A DNA stretch of 64,000 bases from DASSUW01 sp963811895 (lineage in GTDB: Bacteria > Actinomycetota > Thermoleophilia > Solirubrobacterales > Solirubrobacteraceae). Below, in pieces: positions 50,847 through 60,670 of this stretch; the first letter of the stretch is position 1; every line of letters starts with the position of its first letter. The position numbers and the translations under genes were made by a program. The notes below the pieces were generated by a model. That model did not search any database and was not told the origin of the DNA. It saw only the letters and a program-made list of their open reading frames with translations. Where the stretch lies: the NCBI GenBank assembly GCA_963811895.1, contig CAWETE010000005.1, forward strand, positions 186,001-250,000. Reading direction: 5' to 3'.

Positions 50847-51440
50847 ATGGAGATCGCCTTCGACGAGGACGGGCTCGTGCCCTGCGTGATCCAGGACTGG
50901 GCCTCCGGCGAGGTCCTGACGCTGGCCTACATGAACGAGACGGCGCTGGCGCGCACGCGCGAGACCGGCGAGGTGCACCTCTACAGCCGCTCGCGCGGCG
51001 AGCAGTGGCACAAGGGCGCCACCTCGGGCCACACGCAGGCGGTCAAGGCGCTCCGCTACGACTGCGACCTCGACGCCGTGCTGGCGCTCGTGGTGCCGGC
51101 CGGCCCCGCCTGCCACACCGGCGAGCGGACCTGCTTCCACAACGGCGACCTGCGGACGGCGCCGCACGAGGCGCTCCCCGGGCTCGAGCGCACGATCGCC
51201 GATCGCGCGGCGACCGCGCCCCAGGGCTCGTACACCGCCGAGCTGCTCGCGAACCCCGCCCAGGTGGGCGAGAAGGTGCAGGAGGAGGCCGAGGAGGTGG
51301 CGCGCGCCGCGCGCGAGGAGAGCGACGAGCGCGTGGCCGAGGAGGCCGCCGACGTGCTCTACCACCTGGCCGTGCTGCTGCGCTCGCGCGGGCTCAGCCT
51401 CGCCGACGCCGAGGAGGTCCTGCTTGCCCGGCGTCGCTGA
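50847..51440 (+). CDS. hisI: Bifunctional phosphoribosyl-AMP cyclohydrolase/phosphoribosyl-ATP pyrophosphatase
   Basis: A 197-residue HisIE fusion doing steps 2 and 3 of histidine synthesis. HisI part (residues 1-~100): WHKGATSGHTQAVKALRYDCD and the zinc cysteines in ACHTGERTCFHNG. HisE part: a four-helix MazG-like domain with VGEKVQEEAEEVARAAREES and the Asp in EEAADVLYHLAVLL. It precedes trpE with a 17-nt overlap, joining the two pathways that share PRPP. Confidence 0.95.
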   Translation: MEIAFDEDGLVPCVIQDWASGEVLTLAYMNETALARTRETGEVHLYSRSRGEQWHKGATSGHTQAVKALRYDCDLDAVLALVVPAGPACHTGERTCFHNGDLRTAPHEALPGLERTIADRAATAPQGSYTAELLANPAQVGEKVQEEAEEVARAAREESDERVAEEAADVLYHLAVLLRSRGLSLADAEEVLLARRR

Positions 51441-52815
51441 GACCACGCACAACCTCGTTCCGGTCTGCGAGACCTTCATCGAGGACTGCGAGACCCCGGT
51501 CAGCGCCTTCCTGAAGCTGCGCGGCTCCGGTCCGGCGTTCCTGCTCGAGTCGGCCGAGCAGGGCCAGCGCGTCGGCCGCTGGTCGTTCATCGGCTACAAG
51601 CCGCGCAAGGTGCTGCGCTGGACGCTGGCCGACGGCGGCGACCCGTACGCGATCGCGGCGGCGCAGATCGCGCAGTACCGCCAGGCTCCGGTCGAGGAGC
51701 CGATCCCGTTCACCGGCGGTGCGGTGGGGTTCTTCGGATACGACTGCGTGCGCGCGGTCGAGCACCTGCCGGACGTCAACCCCGACCCCGTCGGACTCCC
51801 CGACATGGCGCTCATGCTGTCCGACGTCATCGTGGCGTTCGATCACCTCAAGCACACCGTCACGATCCTCGCGAACAGCTACGAGGGCGAGGACGCGCGT
51901 GAGCGGATCGCAGAGGTCCGCGAGCGGCTCGCCGGCCCGCTCCCGCATCCGCCGTCGCAGGCCAGCCCGGAGCCGCAGTTCGAGTCCAACATGCCGCGCG
52001 AGCAGTTCGAGGCGAACGTCGCGCGGATCATCGAGTACGTCCACGCCGGCGACGCGTTCCAGGTGGTGCCGAGCCAGCGCTGGTCCGCCGAGGTGCCCGT
52101 CGAGCCGTTCTCGATCTACCGCGGCCTGCGCGCCGTCAACCCGTCGCCGTACATGTACTTCCTCGACTTCGAGGACTTCCAGATCGTCGGCGCCTCGCCC
52201 GAGCCGCTGGTCACGGTCTCCGGCCGCGAGGTGTCGACGCGGCCGATCGCCGGCACGCGCCCCCGCGGCGCGACGGTCGACGACGACAAGGCGATCGCCG
52301 AGGAGCTGCTGGCCGACGAGAAGGAGCGCGCCGAGCACGTGATGCTCGTCGACCTCGGGCGCAACGACCTCGGCCGCGTGTGCGAGTACGGCACCGTCAA
52401 CGTCGACTCGTTCATGGCCGTCGAGACCTACTCGCACGTCATCCACATCGTCTCCAACGTGACCGGCAGGCTGCGGGAGGACGTCAGCGCCGTCGACGCC
52501 CTCCGCTCGGTGCTGCCCGCGGGCACGCTGTCGGGCGCCCCGAAGGTGCGCGCGATGGAGATCATCGACGAGCTCGAGCCGGTCAAGCGCGGGGCCTACG
52601 GCGGCGCCGTCGGCTGGCTCTCCTACGACGGCGACCTCGACACGTGCATCTGCATCCGCACCGTCGTGGTCAAGGACGGCGTCGCCCACGTGCAGGCCGG
52701 CGGCGGCACGGTGGCGGACGCCAAGCCCGACTACGAGTACGAGGAGTCGCGCGCCAAGGCGCGCGGCGTGGTGCAGGCGATCGAGCTCGCCGCCCGCCAG
52801 GAGGCGTGGCCGTGA
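51424..52815 (+). CDS. trpE: Anthranilate synthase component I
   Basis: A 463-residue chorismate-utilising enzyme; with TrpG it makes anthranilate. The feedback site region LLESAEQGQRVGRWSFIG is present, and the catalytic domain carries SPEPLVTVSGREVSTRPIAGTRPRG (read in parts), ERAEHVMLVDLGRNDLGRV and PAGTLSGAPKVRAMEII. TTG 51424 start overlapping hisIE by 17 nt. GTGA overlap with trpG. No Trp-rich leader peptide precedes it, so no classical attenuator. Confidence 0.97.
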   Translation: MPGVAETTHNLVPVCETFIEDCETPVSAFLKLRGSGPAFLLESAEQGQRVGRWSFIGYKPRKVLRWTLADGGDPYAIAAAQIAQYRQAPVEEPIPFTGGAVGFFGYDCVRAVEHLPDVNPDPVGLPDMALMLSDVIVAFDHLKHTVTILANSYEGEDARERIAEVRERLAGPLPHPPSQASPEPQFESNMPREQFEANVARIIEYVHAGDAFQVVPSQRWSAEVPVEPFSIYRGLRAVNPSPYMYFLDFEDFQIVGASPEPLVTVSGREVSTRPIAGTRPRGATVDDDKAIAEELLADEKERAEHVMLVDLGRNDLGRVCEYGTVNVDSFMAVETYSHVIHIVSNVTGRLREDVSAVDALRSVLPAGTLSGAPKVRAMEIIDELEPVKRGAYGGAVGWLSYDGDLDTCICIRTVVVKDGVAHVQAGGGTVADAKPDYEYEESRAKARGVVQAIELAARQEAWP

Positions 52816-53378
52816 GGGTGTTGATGGTCGACAACTACGACTCCTTCACCTACAACCTCGTCCAGTACCTGGGCGAGCTGGGAGCGGAGCCGGTGGCGGT
52901 GCGCAACGACGCGGCGTCGGTCGACGAGCTGCTCTCGCAGGACTTCGACCGCGTGGTCGTCTCGCCCGGGCCCTGCACGCCGAACGAGGCCGGCATCTCG
53001 GTCGAGGTCATGCGGCGCTTTCCGGAGAAGGGCGTGCCCACGCTCGGCGTCTGCCTCGGCCACCAGTCGCTCGTGCAGGCGTTCGGCGGCACCGTGGTCC
53101 GGCACGTGCCCGTGCACGGCAAGGCGACCGAGATCGAGCACGACGGCTCCGGACTCTTCAAGGGGCTGCCGAGCCCGCTGACCGTCGGCCGCTACCACTC
53201 GCTGGTCGCCGACCCCGAGCTGCCCGAGAGCCTGGAGGTCACCGCCCGCGGCGGCGGCGTGGTGATGGCGGTGCGCCACCGCGACCTGCCGGCGCTCGGC
53301 GTCCAGTTCCATCCCGAGTCCGTGCTCACACCCGACGGCAAGCGGCTGCTGGAGAACTTCCTTGGCGATCCTGACTGA
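52812..53378 (+). CDS. trpG: Anthranilate synthase component II (glutamine amidotransferase)
   Basis: A 188-residue class I glutamine amidotransferase supplying ammonia to TrpE. The nucleophile C81 is in GVCLGHQ, and the His/Glu of the triad are in GVQFHPES. VDNYDSFTYNLVQYL at the start is diagnostic. Might also serve PabB elsewhere in the genome. GTG start; the last 17 nt overlap trpD. Confidence 0.97.
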   Translation: MRVLMVDNYDSFTYNLVQYLGELGAEPVAVRNDAASVDELLSQDFDRVVVSPGPCTPNEAGISVEVMRRFPEKGVPTLGVCLGHQSLVQAFGGTVVRHVPVHGKATEIEHDGSGLFKGLPSPLTVGRYHSLVADPELPESLEVTARGGGVVMAVRHRDLPALGVQFHPESVLTPDGKRLLENFLGDPD

Positions 53379-54387
53379 GGCGATCGACGCGCTGGCGTCG
53401 CGCCGCGACCTGACCGCCGAGCAGACGGCGGCGGTGCTGGCCGAGATCATGGAGGGCAACGCCTCCGAGGTGCAGACGGCGGCGGTGCTGATCGCGCTGC
53501 GCACGAAGGGGGAGACGATCGACGAGCTGGTCGGCCTGGCCACCACCATGCGCCGCCTGGCCACGCCGGTGAAGACCGGCCGGGACGACCTGATCGACAC
53601 CGCCGGCACGGGTGGCGGGCGGCCGACCTTCAACGTCTCCACGACGGCGGCGCTGATCGCCGCCGGCGCGGGCTGCGCGGTGGCCAAGCACGGCAACCGC
53701 TCGGCCACCGGCCTGTCGGGCTCGGCCGACCTGCTCGAGGCGCTCGGCGTGCGGATCGACCTCGGGCCGGACGAGGTCGCCCGCTGCATCGACGAGGCGG
53801 GCTTCGGCTTCATGTTCGCGCCCGCCCACCACGGCGCCACGCGCTTCGTGGTGCCGGTCCGCAAGGAGCTCGCGGTGCGCACGATCTTCAACTTCCTCGG
53901 GCCGCTCACCAACCCCGCGGGGGCGACGCGCCAGGTCATCGGGGTGTCGGACGCGGCGTTCCTGGACACCATCGCGGGAGCGCTCGCGAAGCTGGGCGCG
54001 GTAAAGGCGCTGGTAGTGTCCAGCGCCGACGGTCTGGATGAGATGAGCACGTCGGGGACAACGCGCGTCGTGGAGGTCGACGGGCCAGAGCTTCGCTCCT
54101 ACGAGGTCTCTCCGGAGGACGTCGGGCTCGCTCGTGCCCGCCCGGAGGAGCTGACCGGGGGCACGCCGGACGCCAACGCCGCCACCACGCGGCGGATCTT
54201 CGAGGGCGAGCGCTGCCCGCAGCGCGACCTGGCCGTGCTCAACGCCGGCGCCGCGATCTACGTCGCCGGGAAGGCCGACACGCTGGAGGAGGGCGTGCGG
54301 GCGGCCGAGGCGGCGATCGACGAGGGCCGCGCGACCGCGAGCTTGGAGCGCCTGGTGGAGATGACGCAGGAGCTGGCGCCCGCGTGA
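53362..54387 (+). CDS. trpD: Anthranilate phosphoribosyltransferase
   Basis: A 341-residue TrpD joining anthranilate to PRPP. The PRPP site DTAGTGGGRPTFNVST and KHGNRSATGLSGSADLLEALG (in parts) are intact, and later FNFLGPLTNPA. TTG 53362 start with the 17-nt trpG overlap. GTGA overlap with trpC. Confidence 0.97.
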   Translation: MAILTEAIDALASRRDLTAEQTAAVLAEIMEGNASEVQTAAVLIALRTKGETIDELVGLATTMRRLATPVKTGRDDLIDTAGTGGGRPTFNVSTTAALIAAGAGCAVAKHGNRSATGLSGSADLLEALGVRIDLGPDEVARCIDEAGFGFMFAPAHHGATRFVVPVRKELAVRTIFNFLGPLTNPAGATRQVIGVSDAAFLDTIAGALAKLGAVKALVVSSADGLDEMSTSGTTRVVEVDGPELRSYEVSPEDVGLARARPEELTGGTPDANAATTRRIFEGERCPQRDLAVLNAGAAIYVAGKADTLEEGVRAAEAAIDEGRATASLERLVEMTQELAPA

Positions 54388-55175
54388 GCGTGCTGGAGCG
54401 CATCGTCGAGGACACGCTCGGCGAGGTCGGCCGCCGCCGCGAGTCGGTGCCGCTGTCGCGGCTGGAGGCGGCCGCCGCCGAGCGGCCCGAGCAGCGCCCG
54501 TTCGAGGAGGCGCTGCTGCGGTCCGGGATCTCGCTGATCGCCGAGCACAAGCGCCGCTCGCCGTCGGCGGGCACCATCCGCGACGGGTCGACGGTCGAGG
54601 ACATCGTGCTCGCCTACGAGCGCGGCGGGGCCACCGCGCTCTCGATCCTGACCGAGCCGTTCCACTTCGGCGGCTCGCTGGACGACCTGCGGGCCGCGCG
54701 GGCCGTGACGGACCTGCCGGTGCTGCGCAAGGACTTCATCGTCGACCGCTACCAGCTCTACGAGTCGGCGGCCGCCGGGGCCGACGCGATCCTGCTGATC
54801 GTCGCCGCGCTCGATCCCGATCACCTCTACGAGCTGCTGCGCGAGGCGCGGGCGCTCGACCTCGACGCGCTGGTCGAGGTCCACGGCGAGCGCGAGCTCG
54901 AGGTGGCGCTCGACGTCGAGGCCGACATCCTGGGCATCAACAACCGCGACCTCGCGGACTTCTCGGTCGACATCGAGCGCACGTACGAGCTGCTGTCCGA
55001 CATCCCGGCCGGCAAGACCGTCGTCTCGGAGTCGGGCTACTCCACCCGCGACCAGCTCGACGACCTCGAGCGGGTCGGCGTCGACGCGGTGCTGATCGGC
55101 GAGACGCTGATGCGCGCCGGCGACGTCGAGGACGCGTGCCGGCGCCTCACCGGCGGCGTCGACACCGACGTTTAG
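54384..55175 (+). CDS. trpC: Indole-3-glycerol phosphate synthase
   Basis: A 263-residue (beta/alpha)8 barrel. IAEHKRRSPSAG holds the first catalytic Lys, LRKDFIVDRYQLYESAAAGA (in parts) the second, and ILGINNRDLADFSVD is the conserved strand. Monofunctional, not fused with trpF. GTG start. The gene ends at 55175; a protease gene then interrupts the trp run. Confidence 0.97.
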   Translation: MSVLERIVEDTLGEVGRRRESVPLSRLEAAAAERPEQRPFEEALLRSGISLIAEHKRRSPSAGTIRDGSTVEDIVLAYERGGATALSILTEPFHFGGSLDDLRAARAVTDLPVLRKDFIVDRYQLYESAAAGADAILLIVAALDPDHLYELLREARALDLDALVEVHGERELEVALDVEADILGINNRDLADFSVDIERTYELLSDIPAGKTVVSESGYSTRDQLDDLERVGVDAVLIGETLMRAGDVEDACRRLTGGVDTDV

Positions 55176-55212
55176 TTCTCACTAACGCGCCGGGGCCACC
55201 CTTGGCGGTTGC

Positions 55213-56265
55213 ATGACGCGGCGCAAGCTCGCAGTGCCGATGGTCGCGGCCCTGGTGGGCGGCGCGGTCACGGCTGCCGGGATGCTGGCGGGATCCAACG
55301 GCAACAACGCCGTCGGGCGCCAGCAGGGCCTGCTCGCGCTCGACTCGGGCGAGAGCTTCTCGGCCACCGAGCTCTACGAGCGCGCCGCGCCGTCGGTGGT
55401 GTCGATCAGCGCGCGGACGGTCCAGCCCGGGGCGGGGGCCTTCCAGACCGCCACGGGAGGCGAGATCGGCGTCTCGACCGGCTCGGGCTTCGTGCTCGAC
55501 GAGGACGGCCGCATCGTCACCAACGCGCACGTCGTGAGCGGCGTCACCTCCGTGCAGGTCACCTTCCCCGACGGCCAGATGGTGCAGGCGGAGGTGATCG
55601 GCAAGGACGAGGAGACCGACCTCGCGGTGCTGCGGGTCGCGCCCGGCCGGCTCGACCTGCGACCGCTCGAGCTCACCGACTCGCAGACCGCGCAACCGGG
55701 CGATCGCGTGGTCGCCATCGGCAACCCGACCGGCCTGCAGGCGATCGCCGGGACCGGCCGCATCTCCGGCGCGGAACGACGGATCGAGGCGCCCGGCGGC
55801 TACGTGATCGGCGGGCTGCTGGAGACCGACGCGGTGATCGAGCCGGCCACGTCGGGCGGGCCGCTGATGGGAGCCGACGGGCGCGTGGTGGGGATCACCT
55901 CCAGGCTCGGCGACGACACCAGCTACGCGGTGCCCGCCGACGTCGCCCGTGACGTGCTCACCGAGCTCGAGGAGCGCCACAAGGTGATCCGGCCCTGGCT
56001 CGGCCTCCGCGGCCGCGAGGCGCCGGGCGGCCTCGCGGTGATCGACACGAACACCGGCGGGCCGGCCCAGCTCGCCGGGCTGCGCGCCGGCGACGTCGTG
56101 CAGTCGATCGACGGCGTCGAGGTTCGAACCTTCCCCGAGCTGCTCGACGAGGTCGACGGGCACGCGCCCGGAGACATCGTCGAGCTCCACGTGCTGCGCT
56201 CGGGCGCCCCGCTCGAGATCGCGGTCCGCCTGGAGGAGCGCCCGGCGACGCTGCCTGCGGGCTGA
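55213..56265 (+). CDS. HtrA/DegP-like serine protease with PDZ domain
   Basis: A 350-residue trypsin-like protease. An N-terminal hydrophobic segment (about residues 8-26) anchors or exports it. The triad is H106 in TNAHVV, D136 in TDLAVL and S214 in ATSGGPLMG (usually GNSGGP, so the loop before the Ser is altered). One C-terminal PDZ domain (GPAQLAGLRAGDVVQSIDG). Possible envelope quality-control role. It sits between trpC and trpF on the same strand, with no clear -10 immediately upstream of the ATG. Confidence 0.9.
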   Translation: MTRRKLAVPMVAALVGGAVTAAGMLAGSNGNNAVGRQQGLLALDSGESFSATELYERAAPSVVSISARTVQPGAGAFQTATGGEIGVSTGSGFVLDEDGRIVTNAHVVSGVTSVQVTFPDGQMVQAEVIGKDEETDLAVLRVAPGRLDLRPLELTDSQTAQPGDRVVAIGNPTGLQAIAGTGRISGAERRIEAPGGYVIGGLLETDAVIEPATSGGPLMGADGRVVGITSRLGDDTSYAVPADVARDVLTELEERHKVIRPWLGLRGREAPGGLAVIDTNTGGPAQLAGLRAGDVVQSIDGVEVRTFPELLDEVDGHAPGDIVELHVLRSGAPLEIAVRLEERPATLPAG

Positions 56266-56277
56266 ACGTCAACCCCG

Positions 56278-56420
56278 GCTGGGTAGGGCGGCGGGGGAGC
56301 CAGCGGGGCGATTTCCTTCATCGAATCCTGGATAGGGGTCGCTATACGACCCCAGGGCAGGATTCGACGCCGAGATCCGTCACGTGGCTGGCTGCTCGCT
56401 TCCCTACCCAGCGCAGTTCG
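56278..56420. repeat. Nested inverted-repeat intergenic element, copy 2
   Basis: Fills most of the gap before trpF. Terminal inverted repeat GCTGGGTAGGG (56278-56288) and CCCTACCCAGC (56402-56412). Inside it, a 47-nt nested hairpin (56321-56367): outer TCGAATCCTG/CAGGATTCGA, a 4x4 internal loop, inner GGGGTCG/CGACCCC with loop CTATA. The right end repeats the copy 1 motif: CGCTTCCCTAC then CCAGCGCAGTTCG (56397-56420). The trpF -10 box begins 16 nt further on, so the element lies upstream of transcription. Confidence 0.65.
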
Positions 56421-56435
56421 TCGCCCGCGGCGATC

Positions 56436-56441
56436 TAGGAT
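56436..56441 (+). promoter_or_regulatory. Candidate -10 box (TAGGAT) for trpF-trpB-trpA
   Basis: TAGGAT ends 7 nt before ATG 56449 and overlaps the upstream ATG 56440, so 56449 is the likely trpF start. Confidence 0.55.
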
Positions 56442-56448
56442 GCAGGCC

Positions 56449-57068
56449 ATGCCCCACGTCAAGCTCTGCGGCATCACGCGGCTCGAGGACGCCGAGCTGG
56501 CGGCCTCGCTCGAGGCGTGGGCGATCGGGTTCATCCTGTGGCCGCGGTCCAAGCGCGCGGCGGATCCGGCCGTGGCGGCCGGGATCGCGCGCACGATGCG
56601 GCGGCGGCTCGAGCTGGTCGGCGTGTTCGTCAACCCGACGCTCGACGAGGTCGCGCACGCGGTCGAGAGCATCGGGCTGACCCACGTGCAGCTGCACGGC
56701 GACGAGGGGCCGGCGTTCTGCGCCGCCGTCGCCCAGCGCACCGGCGCGCGCGTGATCAAGGCGCTCGGCATCGAGTCGGGGGCCGACATGCGCGACATCG
56801 AGCGCTTCCACACCGACTTCCACATGCTCGACTCGGGGCGCGGCGGCAGCGGCCTCACCTGGGACTGGCGGCTGGCCGCGCAGCACCGCTCGCAGGTGCC
56901 GGTGATCCTGGCCGGCGGGCTGACGCCGGAGAACGTCTCAGACGCGATCGCCGCCGTCCGGCCGTGGGGCGTCGACGTGGCGTCGGGCGTGGAGGCCGAG
57001 CCGGGGATCAAGGACCCGGCGAAGGTCGAGGCGTTCGTCGCCGCCGCGCGCGGGGCCGTGGTGCCGTC

Positions 57069-57072
<4 letters not shown>
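56449..57072 (+). CDS. trpF: Phosphoribosylanthranilate isomerase
   Basis: A 207-residue TrpF barrel. It begins MPHVKLCGITRLEDAELAA with the catalytic Cys in KLCGI; GLTHVQLHGDEGP, then the C-terminal phosphate loop VSSGVE-type sequence (VDVASGVEAEPGIKD). ATG 56449 chosen over 56440 because of the -10 box. TTGA overlap with trpB. Confidence 0.96.
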
Positions 57073-58230
<1,158 letters not shown>

Positions 58231-58247
<17 letters not shown>

Positions 58248-59022
58248 CAAGATCGCCGCGGCCTTCGCGGCGGCCGACGGGCAGGCGGCGCTGATGCCGT
58301 ACCTGATGGGCGGCTTCCCCGACCTCGAGGCGACGGTCGCGATCGGCGCCGCGTGCGCGGACGCCGGCGCCGACCTCGTCGAGCTCGGCGTGCCGTTCTC
58401 GGACCCGCTGGCCGACGGCCCGGTGATCCACGCCGCCGGCTCGCAGGCCCTCGCGGGGGGCGCCACGCTGCACGGCGTGCTGGGGGCCGCCGCGCAGATC
58501 GCCGAGCGCCTGCCCGTGGTCCTCATGTGCTACGCGAACCTCGTCTTCGCGCGCGGGCCGGAGCGCTTCGCCGACGAGCTCGCGCGGGCCGGCGTGAGCG
58601 GGCTGATCGTCCCGGACCTCCCGCTCGGCGAGGACGGGGCCGTGCGCGACGCCTGCGACGCCGCCGGATTGGCGCTCGTGCCGCTCATCGCGCCCACCAC
58701 GCCGGACGACCGGATGGCCGAGATCGCCCGCCGCGCGCGTGGATTTCTCTACACGGTCTCGGTCACCGGGACCACCGGCGAGCGGGCCAGCGTCGACCGT
58801 TCGCTGGCCTCCGTGCTCGAGCGCGCGAAGCGCGACTGCCCCGTCCCGGTGGCCGTCGGCTTCGGGATCTCGAGCCCCGAGCAGGCGGCCGAGGCGGTCG
58901 CCGCCGGGGCCGAAGGCGTGATCGTCGGGTCGTGGCTGGTGCGCGCCGCGGGGGAGGGGTCCGACCCCGCCGCAGCAGTCGGTGAGCGGGTCGCGGCGCT
59001 GGCAAAGGCCATGCGCCGCTAG
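58231..59022 (+). CDS. trpA: Tryptophan synthase alpha chain
   Basis: A 263-residue barrel cleaving indole-glycerol phosphate. LMPYLMGGFPD, the catalytic Glu in ADLVELGVPFSDPLADGPVI (in parts), and the phosphate site GFGISSPEQAAE are intact. TTG start at 58231 with a 17-nt trpB overlap. Its stop codon also begins the -10 box of the next small gene. Confidence 0.97.
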
Positions 59023-59025
59023 GCT
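59020..59025 (+). promoter_or_regulatory. Candidate -10 box (TAGGCT) for the small membrane protein, shares trpA stop
   Basis: The trpA TAG stop starts TAGGCT, which ends 9 nt before the ATG at 59035. Confidence 0.45.
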
Positions 59026-59034
59026 TCGCGCCGC

Positions 59035-59202
59035 ATGGGGGTCCTCCTCACACTCATCGCCGGCCTCGTGGTCTGGGTCGTCCTCTGGGCGCTGGGCGCC
59101 AAGGGCTTCGACGCGTTCATGATCACCGTCCTGATGCTGGTGATCGCCGCGGCCGGCTACATGCTCACGCCGCACCTGCCGGGCCGCCGCCGGCAGGACT
59201 AA
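59035..59202 (+). CDS. Small two-helix membrane protein
   Basis: A 55-residue protein with two membrane helices (LLTLIAGLVVWVVLWAL and MITVLMLVIAAAGYML) joined by GAKGFDAF, and a basic tail PGRRRQD. Third positions are GC-rich and the start has the local leaderless signature, so it looks real. It lies between trpA and the Liv promoter. Function unknown. Confidence 0.75.
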   Translation: MGVLLTLIAGLVVWVVLWALGAKGFDAFMITVLMLVIAAAGYMLTPHLPGRRRQD

Positions 59203-59206
59203 AGTG

Positions 59207-59230
59207 CCTGCGCACCGCAGGGTGCGCGGG
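59207..59230. terminator. Candidate hairpin terminator after the trp region
   Basis: CCTGCGCACC-GCAG-GGTGCGCGGG, a 10-bp stem with one T-G pair, right after the small membrane gene. Not followed by a T run, so moderate support. Confidence 0.5.
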
Positions 59231-59287
59231 TTAACGCAATCTACCCAGCTTGCTTTTAGCCTGTTGCGCTCCGAGAACGGGCGTGCG

Positions 59288-59326
59288 TAGAATCGCCGCC
59301 CAAATCAAACCCTTTATGAGGAGGGG
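59288..59326 (+). promoter_or_regulatory. Promoter -10 and ribosome-binding site of the Liv binding-protein gene
   Basis: TAGAAT at 59288-59293 is a good -10. A strong GAGGAGGGG Shine-Dalgarno (59318-59326) follows, 4 nt before TTG 59331. Unlike many genes here this one has a leader of about 30 nt, and the ribosome site decides for TTG 59331 over ATG 59316. Confidence 0.65.
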
Positions 59327-59330
59327 TTCC

Positions 59331-60596
59331 TTGAACTCACGCTGGTTGGCAGCAACGGGCTGCCTGGTTGCCGCGCTCGCGATGGGCGTCGGCGCCTGTG
59401 GCGACGACAGTGACGAGGGCAGCAGCGACAGCGGCGGCGGCGGCGAGGCCAAGTCCGTCACGATCTACTCGTCCCTCCCGCTGCAGGGCGCTTCTCGCCC
59501 GCAGACGACCGCCTTGGTGAACGGCATCAAGCTCGCCCTCGAGCAGGCCGGCAACAAGGCCGGCGATGTCACGGTCAAGTACGAGTCGCTCGACGACTCG
59601 ACGGCGCAGGCCGGCTCCTGGACGCCGGAGGCCACGACCGCGAACGCCCGCAAGGCCGCTCAGGACGACTCGACCGCCGTGTACATCGGCGAGTTCAACT
59701 CGGGCGCTTCGGCGGTCTCGATCCCGATCCTGAACGAGGCCGGCGTCCCCCAGATCAGCCCCGCCAACACGGCCGTGGGTCTGACGTCTGACGAGCCGGG
59801 CGCGAACCCGGGCGAGCCGGACAAGTACTACCCGACGGGTCAGCGCACCTACACCCGCATCGTCCCCAAGGACACGATCCAGGGCGCCGCTCTGGCCACG
59901 GTCATGAAGGAGGACGGCTGCACCAAGGTCCAGCTGACGAACGACAAGGAGGTCTACGGCGCCGGTCTCGCCTCGAACATCGAGAGCGCGGCCGAGGCCC
60001 AGGGCCTGGACATCATCGCCAACGACGCGATCGACAAGAACGCGGCGAACTACCGCTCGCTGGCCCAGAAGGCCAAGGGCGCCGGCGCTGACTGCTTCGT
60101 GTTCTCCGGCATCACCGCCAACAACGGGGTCCAGCTCTACAAGGACTTCGCGGCCGCTCTGCCGGACGCGAAGCTCTACGGGCCGGACGGCGTGGCCGAG
60201 TCCGGCTTCGCCGACCCCAAGGAGGGTGGCATCCCGGCCGACGTGGCGTCCAAGGTGAAGGTCACCGTCGCGACCCTGTCGCCTGACGAGTACCCGCCGG
60301 AGGGCCAGGAGTTCTTCACTCAGTTCGAGGAGAAGTACGGCGAGCCCAACCCGGATCCGTACGCCATCTACGGCTACGAGGCCGCGCGCCTCGCGCTGGA
60401 CGCCATCGAGCGCTCCGGCACGGGCAGCAAGGAAGACGTCATCGCGGCGCTGTTCGACACGAAGGACCGAGAGAGCGTGCTCGGCACGTACTCGATCGAC
60501 GAGAACGGCGACACGACGCTCACCGACTACGGCGTGTACACGATCGAGGGCGGCGAGCTGACGTTCGACTCCACGATCAAGGCCCAGGCCGGTTGA
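59331..60596 (+). CDS. livK: Branched-chain amino-acid ABC transporter, substrate-binding lipoprotein
   Basis: A 421-residue periplasmic-type binding protein (Peripla_BP_6). Lipoprotein signal with Cys in VGACGDD, a Ser/Gly/Asp-rich linker, then the binding fold: VTIYSSLPLQG, IPILNEAGVPQISPANT, and the late GYEAARLALDAIERSG. Codon third positions use T more than the neighbouring genes (many GCT, GGT), as in highly expressed genes. TTG start decided by the Shine-Dalgarno site. A GNRA-looped hairpin separates it from livH. Symbol by analogy; the ligand may be another amino acid. Confidence 0.9.
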   Translation: MNSRWLAATGCLVAALAMGVGACGDDSDEGSSDSGGGGEAKSVTIYSSLPLQGASRPQTTALVNGIKLALEQAGNKAGDVTVKYESLDDSTAQAGSWTPEATTANARKAAQDDSTAVYIGEFNSGASAVSIPILNEAGVPQISPANTAVGLTSDEPGANPGEPDKYYPTGQRTYTRIVPKDTIQGAALATVMKEDGCTKVQLTNDKEVYGAGLASNIESAAEAQGLDIIANDAIDKNAANYRSLAQKAKGAGADCFVFSGITANNGVQLYKDFAAALPDAKLYGPDGVAESGFADPKEGGIPADVASKVKVTVATLSPDEYPPEGQEFFTQFEEKYGEPNPDPYAIYGYEAARLALDAIERSGTGSKEDVIAALFDTKDRESVLGTYSIDENGDTTLTDYGVYTIEGGELTFDSTIKAQAG

Positions 60597-60608
60597 TCTG
60601 ACGGACTC

Positions 60609-60643
60609 CACCGGGGGCTGGGAAGAAATTCCCGCCCCCGGTG
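60609..60643 (+). terminator. Hairpin between binding-protein gene and livH, likely attenuator/stabiliser
   Basis: Stem CACCGGGGGC/GCCCCCGGTG plus inner GGGAA/TTCCC closed by a GAAA loop, with one bulged T at 60619. No T tract follows. Such structures let the binding protein be made in excess over the permease. Confidence 0.7.
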
Positions 60644-60670
60644 CCCGTCTTCTGAAAGAGTCGCAGCAAC

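Noticed and set aside
51380..51424. Tryptophan attenuator or leader peptide before trpE
   Set aside because: trpE starts inside hisIE with a 17-nt overlap; no short frame with Trp codons and no terminator-like pair of hairpins.
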